Source: Lentzea sp. NBRC 105346
GTDB lineage: Bacteria > Actinomycetota > Actinomycetes > Mycobacteriales > Pseudonocardiaceae
Assembly: GCF_030269605.1 (NCBI RefSeq)
Contig: NZ_BSTQ01000021.1
Span: 62,001-126,000 of the forward strand
Direction: 5' to 3'
DNA: 64,000 bases
Every line of letters begins with the position of its first letter. Position 1 is the first letter of the stretch. The position numbers and the translations under genes are program-made. The notes beneath the pieces are model-generated. The model made no database searches and was not told the origin of the DNA. It was given only the letters and a program-made list of their open reading frames with translations. This document shows, piece by piece, positions 18,301-27,509 of the stretch.

Positions 18301-19245
18301 GTGTCGCTGGAAGCCCTCACCACTCCCCGTTCCGCGCGTGACGTGCTCGAGTGGACCAGGCTGACGGTCACACCGCACCTCCAGGCGGCCGTCGCCGGGC
18401 TCGACGCGGCCAGCAGGCGCATCGCCGAATACCAGTTCGAACACGGCTCCTACCTCCGGTCCGCGCTCACCGTGCTCGCGGCCGAGGCCGTCGGCGGCAC
18501 GGCCGACCCCCGGATCGTGACCGCCATCGAACTGGCCCACGTGCACTGTGAGCTGCACGACGACGTGGTACACGAGACGCGCCGCGGACAGGCCACCGCG
18601 TGGAGCCACTACGGCCTCGAGTCGACCGTCGAAACGGCCGACGAGCTGCTGGAGATCGCGTTTCACCTGCTGGCGGGCAACGGGCGGGCGGTGCGCATGC
18701 TCAACACCGCCCTGCTCGCCGTCGTGGACGGCGTGATCGAGGACGCGGAAACCGAAACGCCCGGCCCACCGGACCTGGCGGCCTGCGTCCGCCGGGCCAC
18801 GTCGGCCGGCGCGCTGATGGCGTGCGCGTGCGCGATGGGGACGTTGTCCGGCGGGGGCAGCCGCGCGCAGGTCGAGCACCTGCGGGCGTTCGGCGGACAC
18901 GTCGGCCTGGTGTACCAGCACGTCGAGGACCTGGTCGGCATCTGGGGTGAGCCGCGCTACGCGGACCTGCACCGGCGCCGCAGGTCGCTGCCCGTGGTGG
19001 CGGCGATGACGTCCGGCACCAGGGAAGGGCGCGACCTCAAGACGTTGTACCTGGCCGACGAGCCGATGGACGCGCAACGGGCGGCCGACCTGGTCGACGC
19101 CGCGGGCGGGCGCACGTGGAGCCTGCACGAGATCGACGGTCTGCTCGTGCGCGCGCTGCAGCGCCTGCGAGCGGCCGAACCGGGCGCGAAGGCCGCGGAC
19201 GAGCTGTTCGCCCTGGCCCGCCACGCCGCGCGGCACGACCACTGA
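18301..19245 (+). CDS. Polyprenyl synthetase-family protein with altered Asp-rich motifs
   Basis: A 314-residue all-helical protein of the isoprenyl diphosphate synthase family. The first motif, normally DDxxD, reads ELHDDVVHE; the second, normally (F/Y)Q-x-x-DD-x-x-D, reads YQHVEDLVGIWGE. Each therefore keeps only part of its Mg2+-binding acids. Other features remain: the GSYLRSALTVLAAEA helix, and the L-P-VVAAM segment before the C-terminal helices. It may make a prenyl diphosphate with changed metal binding, or be non-catalytic. GTG at 18301 is preceded by TAGCGT at seven bases (leaderless). No terpene cyclase or prenyltransferase is adjacent. Confidence 0.8.
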   Translation: MSLEALTTPRSARDVLEWTRLTVTPHLQAAVAGLDAASRRIAEYQFEHGSYLRSALTVLAAEAVGGTADPRIVTAIELAHVHCELHDDVVHETRRGQATAWSHYGLESTVETADELLEIAFHLLAGNGRAVRMLNTALLAVVDGVIEDAETETPGPPDLAACVRRATSAGALMACACAMGTLSGGGSRAQVEHLRAFGGHVGLVYQHVEDLVGIWGEPRYADLHRRRRSLPVVAAMTSGTREGRDLKTLYLADEPMDAQRAADLVDAAGGRTWSLHEIDGLLVRALQRLRAAEPGAKAADELFALARHAARHDH

Positions 19246-19283
19246 ACTAGTGTCGGTCCACATTCGACTGGGGAGGTACCGGG

Positions 19284-19817
19284 ATGTGGGGCCGACGCAA
19301 GACACCCGCGCGCAGACTCGCGGAAGCGGCCGGATTCAAGTGGGCGGGCGACGGGCCCGACCACGACATCATGGCGTTCCAGGTGTGCGGCCGGGCCGCG
19401 AACGTGCTGCCCGCGTTCGCGGCCGTCGCCGAGGAGCTGGCCGCGGACGAGGCGAACTACGAGCTGCTCCGGGGAGTCCTGGAGAACGTGCAGAACCTCG
19501 CCTCGCACGGCCTGCCGGAGTTCCACACGCCGGACGAGATCGTCGCGGTGCTCGGGCCACGCTGTACCGAGTACTGGAAGGCCATCGCCACGTTCTGGGA
19601 CGCGGTCGCCGAGTGGCAGACCGACCGGGAGTCCAGCGAGGGCATCCGCGGCCTGCAGAACGAAGAGCTGCGCCTGATGTTGTGGCCCACCAAGCGGAGC
19701 CTCGCCGACGGCACGTGCGTGGGGCTCGCCGACGCCGTGCGGTTCGAGAAGGCCGGCGGTGAGCCCATTCCCGGACACAGCCACATCATGGCGGCACTGG
19801 AGCGCTTCGAGCGTTAG
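19284..19817 (+). CDS. Hypothetical protein, 177 residues
   Basis: A soluble protein beginning MWGRRKTPARRLAEAAGFKW, then a helical middle (VAEELAADEANYELLRGVLENVQNL) and an end with PGHSHIMAALERFER. No signal peptide or membrane helix. The ATG follows GGGGAGGT. I do not recognise a family or active-site motif. It lies between the polyprenyl synthetase-like gene (39-base gap) and ilvD (10-base gap), all on the plus strand, but ilvD has its own leaderless-type promoter. Confidence 0.7.
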   Translation: MWGRRKTPARRLAEAAGFKWAGDGPDHDIMAFQVCGRAANVLPAFAAVAEELAADEANYELLRGVLENVQNLASHGLPEFHTPDEIVAVLGPRCTEYWKAIATFWDAVAEWQTDRESSEGIRGLQNEELRLMLWPTKRSLADGTCVGLADAVRFEKAGGEPIPGHSHIMAALERFER

Positions 19818-19826
19818 GTTCCGTTC

Positions 19827-21515
19827 ATGACCGAGACACCGGACATCAAGCCGCGCAGCCGCGACGTCACCGACGGACTCGAGCGCACCGCCGCGCGCGG
19901 CATGCTCCGGGCCGTCGGCATGGGCGACGACGACTGGGCGAAACCGCAGATCGGCGTCGCGTCGTCGTGGAACGAGATCACGCCGTGCAACCTGTCGCTG
20001 GACCGGCTCGCGAAGGCGAGCAAGGACGGCGTCCACGCCGCGGGCGGCTACCCGCTGGAGTTCGGCACGATCTCGGTGTCCGACGGCATCTCCATGGGCC
20101 ACGAGGGCATGCACTTCTCGCTGGTCTCGCGCGAGGTGATCGCGGACAGCGTGGAGACCGTCATGCAGGCCGAGCGGCTGGACGGCTCGGTGCTGCTCGC
20201 GGGCTGCGACAAGTCGCTGCCGGGCATGCTGATGGCGGCGGCCCGGCTCGACCTCGCGAGCGTGTTCCTCTACGCGGGCTCGATCCTGCCCGGCCAGGTC
20301 AAGCTGTCGGACGGCAGCGAGCGCGAGGTCACGATCATCGACGCCTTCGAGGCGGTCGGCGCCTGCGCCAGGGGTTTGATGAGCCGCGAGGACGTCGACC
20401 TGATCGAGCGCGCGATCTGCCCCGGTGAGGGCGCGTGCGGCGGCATGTACACGGCGAACACCATGGCCAGCGCGGCCGAGGCGCTGGGGATGTCGCTGCC
20501 CGGCAGCGCCGCTCCCCCGGCGACCGACCGGCGGCGCGACGGGTTCGCCCGGCGCTCCGGTCAGGCCGTGGTCGAGATGCTGCGCCGCGGCATCACCGCG
20601 CGGCAGATCATGACGCGCGAGGCGTTCGAGAACGCGATCGCCGTCGTCATGGCGTTCGGCGGCTCCACGAACGCGGTGCTGCACCTGCTCGCCATCGCGC
20701 ACGAGGCGTCGGTCCCGCTGACCCTGGACGACTTCACGAAGATCGGCGCGCGGGTGCCGCACCTGGCCGACGTGAAACCGTTCGGCCGGCACGTGATGAC
20801 CGACGTCGACCGCATCGGCGGCGTGCCGGTCGTGATGAAGGCGCTGCTCGACGCGGGGCTGCTGCACGGCGACTGCCTCACCGTCACCGGCCGCACCGTC
20901 GCCGAGAACCTGGCCGACATCGCGCCGCCGGACCCGGACGGCACGGTGTTGCGCGCACTGAGCGAGCCGATCCACCGCACCGGCGGCATCACGATCCTGC
21001 GCGGCTCGCTGGCCCCCGACGGCGCCGTGGTGAAGTCCGCCGGGTTCGACTCGGACGTCTTCACCGGCACCGCCAGGGTGTTCGACCGCGAACGCGCCGC
21101 GATGGACGCCCTGGAGGACGGCACGATCACCGCGGGCGACGTGGTCGTCATCCGCTACGAGGGCCCCAAGGGCGGGCCGGGGATGCGCGAGATGCTCGCC
21201 ATCACCGCGGCGATCAAGGGCGCCGGGCTCGGCAAGGACGTCCTGCTGCTCACCGACGGCCGGTTCTCCGGCGGCACCACCGGACTGTGCGTCGGCCATG
21301 TCGCCCCCGAGGCGGCGGACGGCGGGCCGATCGCGTTCGTCCGCGACGGCGACCAGATCACCCTCGACGTCGCCCGTGGGACGTTGGACGTCGACGCCGA
21401 TCTGGCCGCCCGCCGCGAGGGCTGGGCGCCGCTGCCCGCCCGGTACCAGCGGGGTGTGCTGGCCAAGTACGCCAAGCTGGTCGGCTCGGCCTCCCAGGGA
21501 GCCGTCTGCGACTAG
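19827..21515 (+). CDS. ilvD: Dihydroxy-acid dehydratase
   Basis: A 562-residue enzyme that dehydrates 2,3-dihydroxy-isovalerate and -methylvalerate in valine, leucine and isoleucine synthesis. Iron-sulfur and active-site landmarks are present: [22 protein letters not shown] and [14 protein letters not shown] supply the three cluster cysteines, and the C-terminal [19 protein letters not shown] loop carries the catalytic Ser region. The length is normal. TAGGTT sits six bases before the ATG, indicating a leaderless mRNA. It stands apart from other ilv genes and ends at a strong palindromic terminator. Confidence 0.95.
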   Translation: MTETPDIKPRSRDVTDGLERTAARGMLRAVGMGDDDWAKPQIGVASSWNEITPCNLSLDRLAKASKDGVHAAGGYPLEFGTISVSDGISMGHEGMHFSLVSREVIADSVETVMQAERLDGSVLLAGCDKSLPGMLMAAARLDLASVFLYAGSILPGQVKLSDGSEREVTIIDAFEAVGACARGLMSREDVDLIERAICPGEGACGGMYTANTMASAAEALGMSLPGSAAPPATDRRRDGFARRSGQAVVEMLRRGITARQIMTREAFENAIAVVMAFGGSTNAVLHLLAIAHEASVPLTLDDFTKIGARVPHLADVKPFGRHVMTDVDRIGGVPVVMKALLDAGLLHGDCLTVTGRTVAENLADIAPPDPDGTVLRALSEPIHRTGGITILRGSLAPDGAVVKSAGFDSDVFTGTARVFDRERAAMDALEDGTITAGDVVVIRYEGPKGGPGMREMLAITAAIKGAGLGKDVLLLTDGRFSGGTTGLCVGHVAPEAADGGPIAFVRDGDQITLDVARGTLDVDADLAARREGWAPLPARYQRGVLAKYAKLVGSASQGAVCD

Positions 21516-21517
21516 GT

Positions 21518-21570
21518 GCTATGGGGGGAGCTTTCCAAGCGCCCAGCGCTTGGAAAGCTCCCCCCATAGC
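21518..21570. terminator. Perfect 25-bp palindrome between convergent genes (copy 1)
   Basis: Positions 21518-21542 pair perfectly with 21546-21570 around a three-base loop (CCA); the arm begins GCTATGGGGGGAGC. It lies between the convergent ilvD and GH95-like genes and would terminate both. A near-identical copy is at 62103-62155. Confidence 0.85.
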
Positions 21571-21578
21571 AACCACCG

Positions 21579-23840
21579 CTAGCTGAGGCCCCAGGGCTTG
21601 CCCGGCGTGGAGATCTTCACCGGTGCGACGGTCAGGTCGGGCACCGGCCCGTCCGGATGAACCACCGCCGTCTCGCCCGCGGCCAGGGTGATCTCGATGA
21701 CCTCGCCGTCGACCCGCTTCCACGGCACCGGCTTACCGTCCGGAGTGGACACAGCGAGCTTGCCCGCGATGCCCGGCTTCACCCGCAGCGGCTCGCCGGC
21801 GAGGCTGCGCACGGACACCCAGGAGGTCTTGCCACCGCGGCGCACCGCGCTGACCGTGAACGCGCCCTGCGCCAGGAACTTGTCGACCGTGACGTCCTGC
21901 CAAGCCGACGGAATGGCCGGGAACACGCGAATCACGCCGCCCCAGCTCTGGCACAGCATGTCCAGCAACGACTGTGAAGCCGACAGCGGCGTCTCGACGA
22001 CCGGGCCGGCCTCGGCGTACATCGTGTTGGCCGTGGCCGGGAACCGTGTGGTGGGGTCGAAGAACTTCAGCAGGTATTCCAACGCCTGATCACCGCGACC
22101 CATCATCGCGGAGATCGACGCGGCGCCGGTGTAGCTGTACCCGCGGTGCGCGCCCTGCAGGCTGTGCCAGTGCTTGAGCGACTTCTCGATCAGCTCGCGG
22201 TTCTCGTGCTGGTCCCAGTTCATCAGGTACAGCGGGTAGATCATCAGCAGGTGCGAGTAGTGCCGGTGCGACTTCGCGTACGGCACGCCCGCGCCGATCA
22301 TCAGGCCCGTCGAGTCGACCGGGTACGGCGTCAGGTCGCGCAGCACCGTCTTCCACCGCGGGATCAGCGGGTCGTTGATCTTGAGGCGGGCGGCAGCGTC
22401 GAGCAGGGCCTGGCAGCCCCAGCGGATCAGGGCCAGGTCGAAGTTGCAGTCCGGCGCGGCGCCGTACTCCGGCGACAGCGTCGACGGCAGGTGCAGCTTG
22501 CCGTCCGACCCCGTGGTCAGGAAGCGCAGGTAGTAATTGATCGCGCGGCGCAACAACGGGAACACGGTGTCGCGCAATAGGTTTATGTCCATCGTGTGCC
22601 GATAGGACAGCCACGCGTTGTGCAGCGTCCACGGCAGGTTTCCAACCTCAGCGCCACTTCCGGGCTTGCCGAGATAGTTGCCCTTCAACCCGGTGCGGTC
22701 CGTACTCCTACCGACACCGGCGCAGTCGTCCTGGTACTCCGGCCGGACGTTCTTGATCATCTGGTCGATGTTGTCGCGCAACGTGGTGCTCAGCGCGTCC
22801 AGTTCGAGGTGGTTCGAGCCGTGGATGAGCCAGTACTCGAGCTGGATGTTGAGGTTCCACCACACCGCGGGCCACGGCGTCTGCTCCAGCCACGGGCCAC
22901 AGGTCGCCATCACCGTGCCGCCCGCGCGGGTGCCCGACGCCGCCTTGTAGAGCTGGATCCAGTGGAAGCTCTGCAGGCGCTGGTCCGGAATGGACACGAA
23001 GCTGCGCCGGTAGAAGTTCTGCCACCACGACCGATGCGACTGCTCCAGCGCGGGCACGCCATCGGCCCGTGCCTTCCGCACGGCGTCCAACGCCTTCGTC
23101 GAGGCGTTCGTGCCGGGGAACGTGTGCGCCACCGAGAGGAACAGCGTCCGCGAGTCCTGCCCGTACGCGGTCGCCGTCCGGCCGCCCGCGGCGAGCGGCT
23201 GCTCGACGAGCTTCTCCTGACCGGAGGTCTTCGTCGTGAACGCCGGGTTCTTCACGTAACCGGACGGCGGCTCCTCGCTCTTCGAGCGAGGGCTGATCGC
23301 CTCCTCGGGGTGGAACACCCAGCGGACCTTCTCACCGCCGCTGGCCTTGGCATCCGCGACGAACACCGACCGGGTGCTGTGGATGAACGCCCGGAACTCG
23401 ATCTTGCCGCTGCTGGTCGTGACGGTGCCGCGCAGCTCGGCGTCCCACAGGCTCAGCCGCCAGTCGACGCCGGTGATCGTGCCGACCGGTTCCAGCGTCA
23501 GGTGCCCGACGGGCAGCCGGCACACGCCCCAGCCGCTGCCGAACTGCGGCCGGTGGTCCTGCACCTCGGCGTGCTGCACGCTGAACCGGATCGCGTTGCG
23601 GTCCGGCTCCTTGCGCACGATCGACCCGAGGCGCCCATCACCGAGGAACGGCCCCTGTTGCCACTCGGTCGGCAGCTTCTTCCAGATCAGGTCCTGCTCG
23701 GCGAGGAACGCCGCCCAGTCCAGTCCCGCCCGAGCCTCCGGGGCCTGCTCGGCGGCGACAGCCGGACGAACCGCGGTGGCCGCCACCGCCGCGACCGTGG
23801 ATCCGACGACGAAGCTCCGCCGCGACACCTCATGGGACAT
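21579..23840 (-). CDS. Tat-exported glycoside hydrolase, GH95-like
   Basis: A 753-residue enzyme. The N-terminus has the Tat motif SRRSFVVGSTVAAVAATA. It then shows an N-terminal beta-sandwich (GPFLGDGRLGSIVRKE, RPQFGSGWGVCRLPVGHL), a long (alpha/alpha)6 barrel with NLNIQLEYWLIHGSNH, STLSPEYGAAPDCNFD and HRHYSHLLMIYPLY, and a C-terminal beta domain. These segments recall family 95 fucosidase-type hydrolases: the N-L-N-x-Q and HRH-x-SHL-x-x-x-YP signatures are typical. The sugar bond it cuts is unknown. It is monocistronic and convergent with ilvD. Confidence 0.83.
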   Translation of the reverse strand: MSHEVSRRSFVVGSTVAAVAATAVRPAVAAEQAPEARAGLDWAAFLAEQDLIWKKLPTEWQQGPFLGDGRLGSIVRKEPDRNAIRFSVQHAEVQDHRPQFGSGWGVCRLPVGHLTLEPVGTITGVDWRLSLWDAELRGTVTTSSGKIEFRAFIHSTRSVFVADAKASGGEKVRWVFHPEEAISPRSKSEEPPSGYVKNPAFTTKTSGQEKLVEQPLAAGGRTATAYGQDSRTLFLSVAHTFPGTNASTKALDAVRKARADGVPALEQSHRSWWQNFYRRSFVSIPDQRLQSFHWIQLYKAASGTRAGGTVMATCGPWLEQTPWPAVWWNLNIQLEYWLIHGSNHLELDALSTTLRDNIDQMIKNVRPEYQDDCAGVGRSTDRTGLKGNYLGKPGSGAEVGNLPWTLHNAWLSYRHTMDINLLRDTVFPLLRRAINYYLRFLTTGSDGKLHLPSTLSPEYGAAPDCNFDLALIRWGCQALLDAAARLKINDPLIPRWKTVLRDLTPYPVDSTGLMIGAGVPYAKSHRHYSHLLMIYPLYLMNWDQHENRELIEKSLKHWHSLQGAHRGYSYTGAASISAMMGRGDQALEYLLKFFDPTTRFPATANTMYAEAGPVVETPLSASQSLLDMLCQSWGGVIRVFPAIPSAWQDVTVDKFLAQGAFTVSAVRRGGKTSWVSVRSLAGEPLRVKPGIAGKLAVSTPDGKPVPWKRVDGEVIEITLAAGETAVVHPDGPVPDLTVAPVKISTPGKPWGLS

Positions 23841-23993
23841 CTACGCCTCCGTTGGCTCGATCGCGCCAGACTGTAGCGACCAGACCTCCGATGTGTGAAG
23901 AGTCTTTGGTTCAGTCCACTGGACAACTCGGGTGGTCATGACTGCATCAGTCAACTAGTCATCGGAGGTACGGCCGCGCGAAATACTGGCGCG

Positions 23994-24749
23994 GTGACGA
24001 CAGCCCGCGCCCACGACGGCACCCGGATCGCCTACCAGCGGCGAGGCAGCGGCCGGCCGCTGGTGCTGCTGGCCGGGCAGGCCAACAACCACACGTGGTG
24101 GGACCGGGTCCGGGACGACTTCCCCGGCACCATCACACTCGACTGGCGCGGCACGGGTGACAGCGACAAACCGGACATGCCGTACTCCACGCGCGGGTTC
24201 GCGCGGGACGTGATCGCCGTGCTCGACGATCTCGGCATCGAGACCGCCGACATCTACGGCACGTCCATGGGCGGCCGGGTCGCCCAGTGGGTCGCCGCCG
24301 ACCATCCCTCACGCGTGCGGCGTCTGATCCTTGGCTGCACCTCGCCCGGCGGCCCGCACGCCGTGGAGCGGTCCAACGAGATCCGGCGCGCGTTGATCGG
24401 TCCCGGCGCCAACGAGGTGCTCGAAGAGCTCATGTACACGCCGGAATGGCGGAAGGAGAACCCCGGCCCGTACACGGTGCTGGGCGACCCCGGCCTGCTG
24501 CCGCACGCGCGCAAGCACCACCTGCTGGCCAGTAATGGCCACGACGCGTGGGACGCGCTGCCGCGGATCACCGCGCCGACCCTGATCCTGCACGGCACCG
24601 AGGACCAGATGGCGCCCGTGGCCAACGCTTCGCTACTGGCCCAACGGATTCCACACGCCGAGGTGCACCTGTTCCCCGGCGCCCGGCACGCCTACTTCGA
24701 CGAGTGCCGGCCCGCGGCCAGTGAACTGGTAAGGGATTTCCTCGGTTAG
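23994..24749 (+). CDS. Alpha/beta hydrolase
   Basis: A 251-residue cytoplasmic hydrolase. The oxyanion region is LVLLAGQANNHTWWDRV, the nucleophile is in YGTSMGGRVAQW (Ser about residue 95), the acid in LHGTEDQMAP and the His in ARHAYFDE. The family includes esterases, lactonases and haloperoxidase-like enzymes; no substrate can be named. GTG at 23994 is used because AATACT lies six bases upstream, giving a leaderless start, and because the family's N-terminus aligns there. A TAGTCAACTAGTCAT-like low-GC repeat region is at about 23947-23965. Confidence 0.8.
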   Translation: MTTARAHDGTRIAYQRRGSGRPLVLLAGQANNHTWWDRVRDDFPGTITLDWRGTGDSDKPDMPYSTRGFARDVIAVLDDLGIETADIYGTSMGGRVAQWVAADHPSRVRRLILGCTSPGGPHAVERSNEIRRALIGPGANEVLEELMYTPEWRKENPGPYTVLGDPGLLPHARKHHLLASNGHDAWDALPRITAPTLILHGTEDQMAPVANASLLAQRIPHAEVHLFPGARHAYFDECRPAASELVRDFLG

Positions 24750-24752
24750 TCA

Positions 24753-24768
24753 ACCGACTCAAGTCGGT
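24753..24768. terminator. Short hairpin after the alpha/beta hydrolase gene
   Basis: ACCGACT-CA-AGTCGGT forms a seven-base-pair hairpin four bases after the stop. It is weak, so termination is only a possibility. Confidence 0.3.
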
Positions 24769-24803
24769 AGCCCCAGGCCCGATCACCACCTTACGTTCGC
24801 CAG

Positions 24804-26138
24804 ATGCGCAGACGTGACTTTCTCGCCGCGGCGGCCGGCATCGCGGCAGTGGCGGCCAACCCCGCCGGCGCCCTGGCGGCCACGAAGCAGCGGCCCGGCG
24901 CGTCCGCGCTCCCCGACCTGGGTCTGGGCGATCTTCCCGTCGTGGCACGGGTCCGCGCGCGGCGAGCGCTGGAACACCTGAAGGTGCTCAGCGACCGGAT
25001 CGGTCCCCGCATCGGCGGCACCGAGTCCGAGCACCGGGCGCGCGACTACCTGGTCGACGTACTGCGCGGCCTGCGCTACGACGTGACCACGCAGCCGTTC
25101 ACCGTGCCGGACAAGTACCTCGCCGACATCGTCGTGCCGGACGGGCGCAGCTTCCAGTCCGGCGCGTCGAAGTCCGGTGCGCTGGGAAAAACTGTGCGCG
25201 CGCCGTTCGTCGATGTCGGCGACGGCTCGCAACTGCCCGACCTGACGGGCAGGATCGCGCTGTTCGTCAACGCGCCGGCCGGGGACGGTCCGACGCTGCG
25301 GGCGGTGGAACGCGGCGCGGTGGCCGTGCTGCTCGGCCGCGTGTCGACGACCGCGAACAAGTCGCCCGCCTTCTCGCCCGTGCTGACCCAGACGGTCGGC
25401 GTTCCGGTGCTGGGAATCGCCCAGGTGCACGTGGAACGGCTGCGCGCACTCGGCGCCGCCGAGCTGGCGATCACCACCACGCTGCACGCGAACCTCACGT
25501 CGTACAACGTGATCGCAGACCGGCGCGCCACGTTCCCCAACCGGGACGACAAGGTCGTCATGATCAGCGCCCACTACGACAGCGTGCCCGGCTCACCGGG
25601 GGCCAACGACGACGGCAGCGGCACCGTCCTGTGCCTGGAACTGGCACGGGTGCTGCGGCACCTGCCGACGCACAAGGCGATCCGGTTCGCGCTGTGGGGT
25701 TCCGAGGAGCAGGGGCTGCTCGGGTCCCGCTACCACGTCGGACAGCTGACCGGACCGGACATCACCCGCATCGCCGGGGTGTTCCAGAACGACATGGTCG
25801 CCACCAGCCACGACCCCGCCACGGCCTACTGGCTGCTGTCCGTGGACGGCAAGGACAACGCCACCACCCGTGAAGTCGCCGAGGCGGCGAAGCGCCTCGG
25901 CTACGACCCGCGCGTACACGGCCCGGTGGTGCGCGGCTCGAGCGACCACGTGCCGTTCCACGAGAAGGGCATCCCGGCGGCGAACTTCAGCTGGCGTGGC
26001 GAAGGCGGTCCCGCCCAACTGGAGCCGATCTACCACACGCCGGAGGACACGATCGCGGCCAACATCAGCCTGGAACGCCTCCAGGTGTCGCTGGAACTGA
26101 TCGGCGCGGCGGCGTACCGGCTGGCGGCCACGCGGTAG
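24804..26138 (+). CDS. Tat-exported M28-family metallopeptidase
   Basis: A 444-residue peptidase. The Tat signal is RRRDFLAAAAGIAAVAA. A PA-like insert occupies about residues 120-220. The M28 zinc-binding residues are visible in order: SAHYDSV (His), GANDDGSG (Asp), the catalytic Glu pair in WGSEEQGL, FQNDMVA (Asp) and the last His in PIYHTPEDT. Aminopeptidase action on peptides outside the membrane is likely. TACGTT lies six bases before the ATG (leaderless). It sits in a run of plus-strand export genes but has its own promoter. Confidence 0.92.
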   Translation: MRRRDFLAAAAGIAAVAANPAGALAATKQRPGASALPDLGLGDLPVVARVRARRALEHLKVLSDRIGPRIGGTESEHRARDYLVDVLRGLRYDVTTQPFTVPDKYLADIVVPDGRSFQSGASKSGALGKTVRAPFVDVGDGSQLPDLTGRIALFVNAPAGDGPTLRAVERGAVAVLLGRVSTTANKSPAFSPVLTQTVGVPVLGIAQVHVERLRALGAAELAITTTLHANLTSYNVIADRRATFPNRDDKVVMISAHYDSVPGSPGANDDGSGTVLCLELARVLRHLPTHKAIRFALWGSEEQGLLGSRYHVGQLTGPDITRIAGVFQNDMVATSHDPATAYWLLSVDGKDNATTREVAEAAKRLGYDPRVHGPVVRGSSDHVPFHEKGIPAANFSWRGEGGPAQLEPIYHTPEDTIAANISLERLQVSLELIGAAAYRLAATR

Positions 26139-26233
26139 CGCATCTTTACGTTCCCTTAGGACGCTCCCTCTCGGCTGTGACCGGCGACACAGCTAGCGTC
26201 CGAAGGACCATCAACGTCCAGGGGGACCTCGAA

Positions 26234-27208
26234 ATGCGTCGCCGAACACTCAGCATGATCGCGCTCTCACTGGTCGCGGCCGGATGTGCACCGAGTCCCG
26301 CACATTCCGGCACCGCGACCACTGTGGGCAGCTGCGAGGCGAGCGCGCAGAGCATCAAGATCGCCACCGGTAACGCGGGTGGCGTCTACCACGCGCTCGG
26401 CGGCGCACTCGCCAAGTTGATCAGCGGCAACACGCGGATCACGGCGACCAGCGCGGAGACCGGCGCGTCCGTGCAGAACATCCAGGAGCTCACCGCGGGC
26501 AAGTACGACGTGGCGTTCTCGCTGGCCGACACCGCGGCGGACGCCGTCGCGGGTACCGGGGCCTTCGCCGGCGGACCGCAGAAGATCCAGGCGCTCACCC
26601 GCATCTACCCGAACTACACGCAGGTGGTGGTGCGCAAGGACGCCGGGATCGACGACATCGCCGGGATGCGGGGCAAGCGCATCTCCACCGGGTCCCCGAA
26701 GTCCGGCACCGAGGTCGTGGCCAACCGGTTGCTGAAGGCGGCCGGCCTCAACCCGGACACCGACGTGCAGGCGGCGCACCTCGGTCTCGCCGAGACCGCC
26801 ACGGGCATGGCCGACGGCAGCCTCGACGGTCTCATCTGGTCCGGCGGCCTGCCCACGACGCAGCTCGCCGACCTCACGAAGTCCTTGAAGGGCAAGGTGA
26901 AGTTCCTCGACGTGCTGCCGTTGCTCGACGGGCTCAAGAAGATCAGCCCCGTGTACGACGACGGGGTCATCCCCGCGGCCACCTACGGCCAGCCAGCGGA
27001 CATTCCGACCATCGTCGTGCCGAACATGTTGCTGGTGCGCGAGGACTTCCCGGCGCCCAGCGCGTGCGCCATCACGACGTTGATCTTCACGCGCGGCGAG
27101 GAGCTGGAAAAGGCGCACCCGGCCGCCAAGGACATCACCATGGACAAGGCACCGCAGACGGATCCGGTTCCGCTGCACCCCGGCTCCAAGCGCGCCCTCG
27201 GCGACTGA
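26234..27208 (+). CDS. TAXI-family solute-binding lipoprotein (orphan)
   Basis: A 324-residue lipoprotein with lipobox VAAGC (Cys about residue 18). The mature part has the TAXI hallmarks IKIATGNAGGVYHALGGALA at its start, ISTGSPKSGTEVVANRLLKA in the middle and IPAATYGQ towards the end. Such proteins deliver substrates to TRAP transporters. Neither a DctM/DctQ fusion permease nor any membrane protein is next to it, so its partner is elsewhere or it acts as a sensor. The ATG at 26234 is chosen because AGGGGGACC precedes it and the signal peptide begins there. Confidence 0.88.
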   Translation: MRRRTLSMIALSLVAAGCAPSPAHSGTATTVGSCEASAQSIKIATGNAGGVYHALGGALAKLISGNTRITATSAETGASVQNIQELTAGKYDVAFSLADTAADAVAGTGAFAGGPQKIQALTRIYPNYTQVVVRKDAGIDDIAGMRGKRISTGSPKSGTEVVANRLLKAAGLNPDTDVQAAHLGLAETATGMADGSLDGLIWSGGLPTTQLADLTKSLKGKVKFLDVLPLLDGLKKISPVYDDGVIPAATYGQPADIPTIVVPNMLLVREDFPAPSACAITTLIFTRGEELEKAHPAAKDITMDKAPQTDPVPLHPGSKRALGD

Positions 27209-27224
27209 CGCGATACTGAGCGGC

Positions 27225-27509
27225 GTGACGACCCGAGAACCACGTCTTGAGATCGAATACTGCACGCAGTGCCGGTGGTTGCTCCGCGCCGCCTGGACGG
27301 CACAGGAACTGCTCACCACGTTCAGCACCGAACTCGGTGAGGTCGCCCTGATCCCCGGCACCGGCGGCGTGTTCGACATCCGGCTCGCGGGCGAGACCAT
27401 CTGGTCGCGCAAGGAGAACGACGGATTCCCGGACCTCGCCCCGCTCAAGCAGCTGGTCCGGGACCGCATCGCACCCGGCCGCGCACTCGGCCACACCGAC
27501 CGGCGATAG
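27225..27509 (+). CDS. SelT/SelW/SelH-like (Rdx) thioredoxin-fold protein
   Basis: A 94-residue protein starting with a leaderless GTG (GATACT seven bases upstream). The Rdx fold is seen in the order strand (RLEIEYCTQC), helix (AAWTAQELLTTF), strands (VALIPGTGGVFDIRL) and the FPDLAPLKQLVRDRI helix. The redox motif C-x-x-C is CTQC, with cysteine in both positions rather than selenocysteine. Its partners are unknown. Its stop is immediately next to the stop of the convergent SDR gene, with no space between them. Confidence 0.88.
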   Translation: MTTREPRLEIEYCTQCRWLLRAAWTAQELLTTFSTELGEVALIPGTGGVFDIRLAGETIWSRKENDGFPDLAPLKQLVRDRIAPGRALGHTDRR

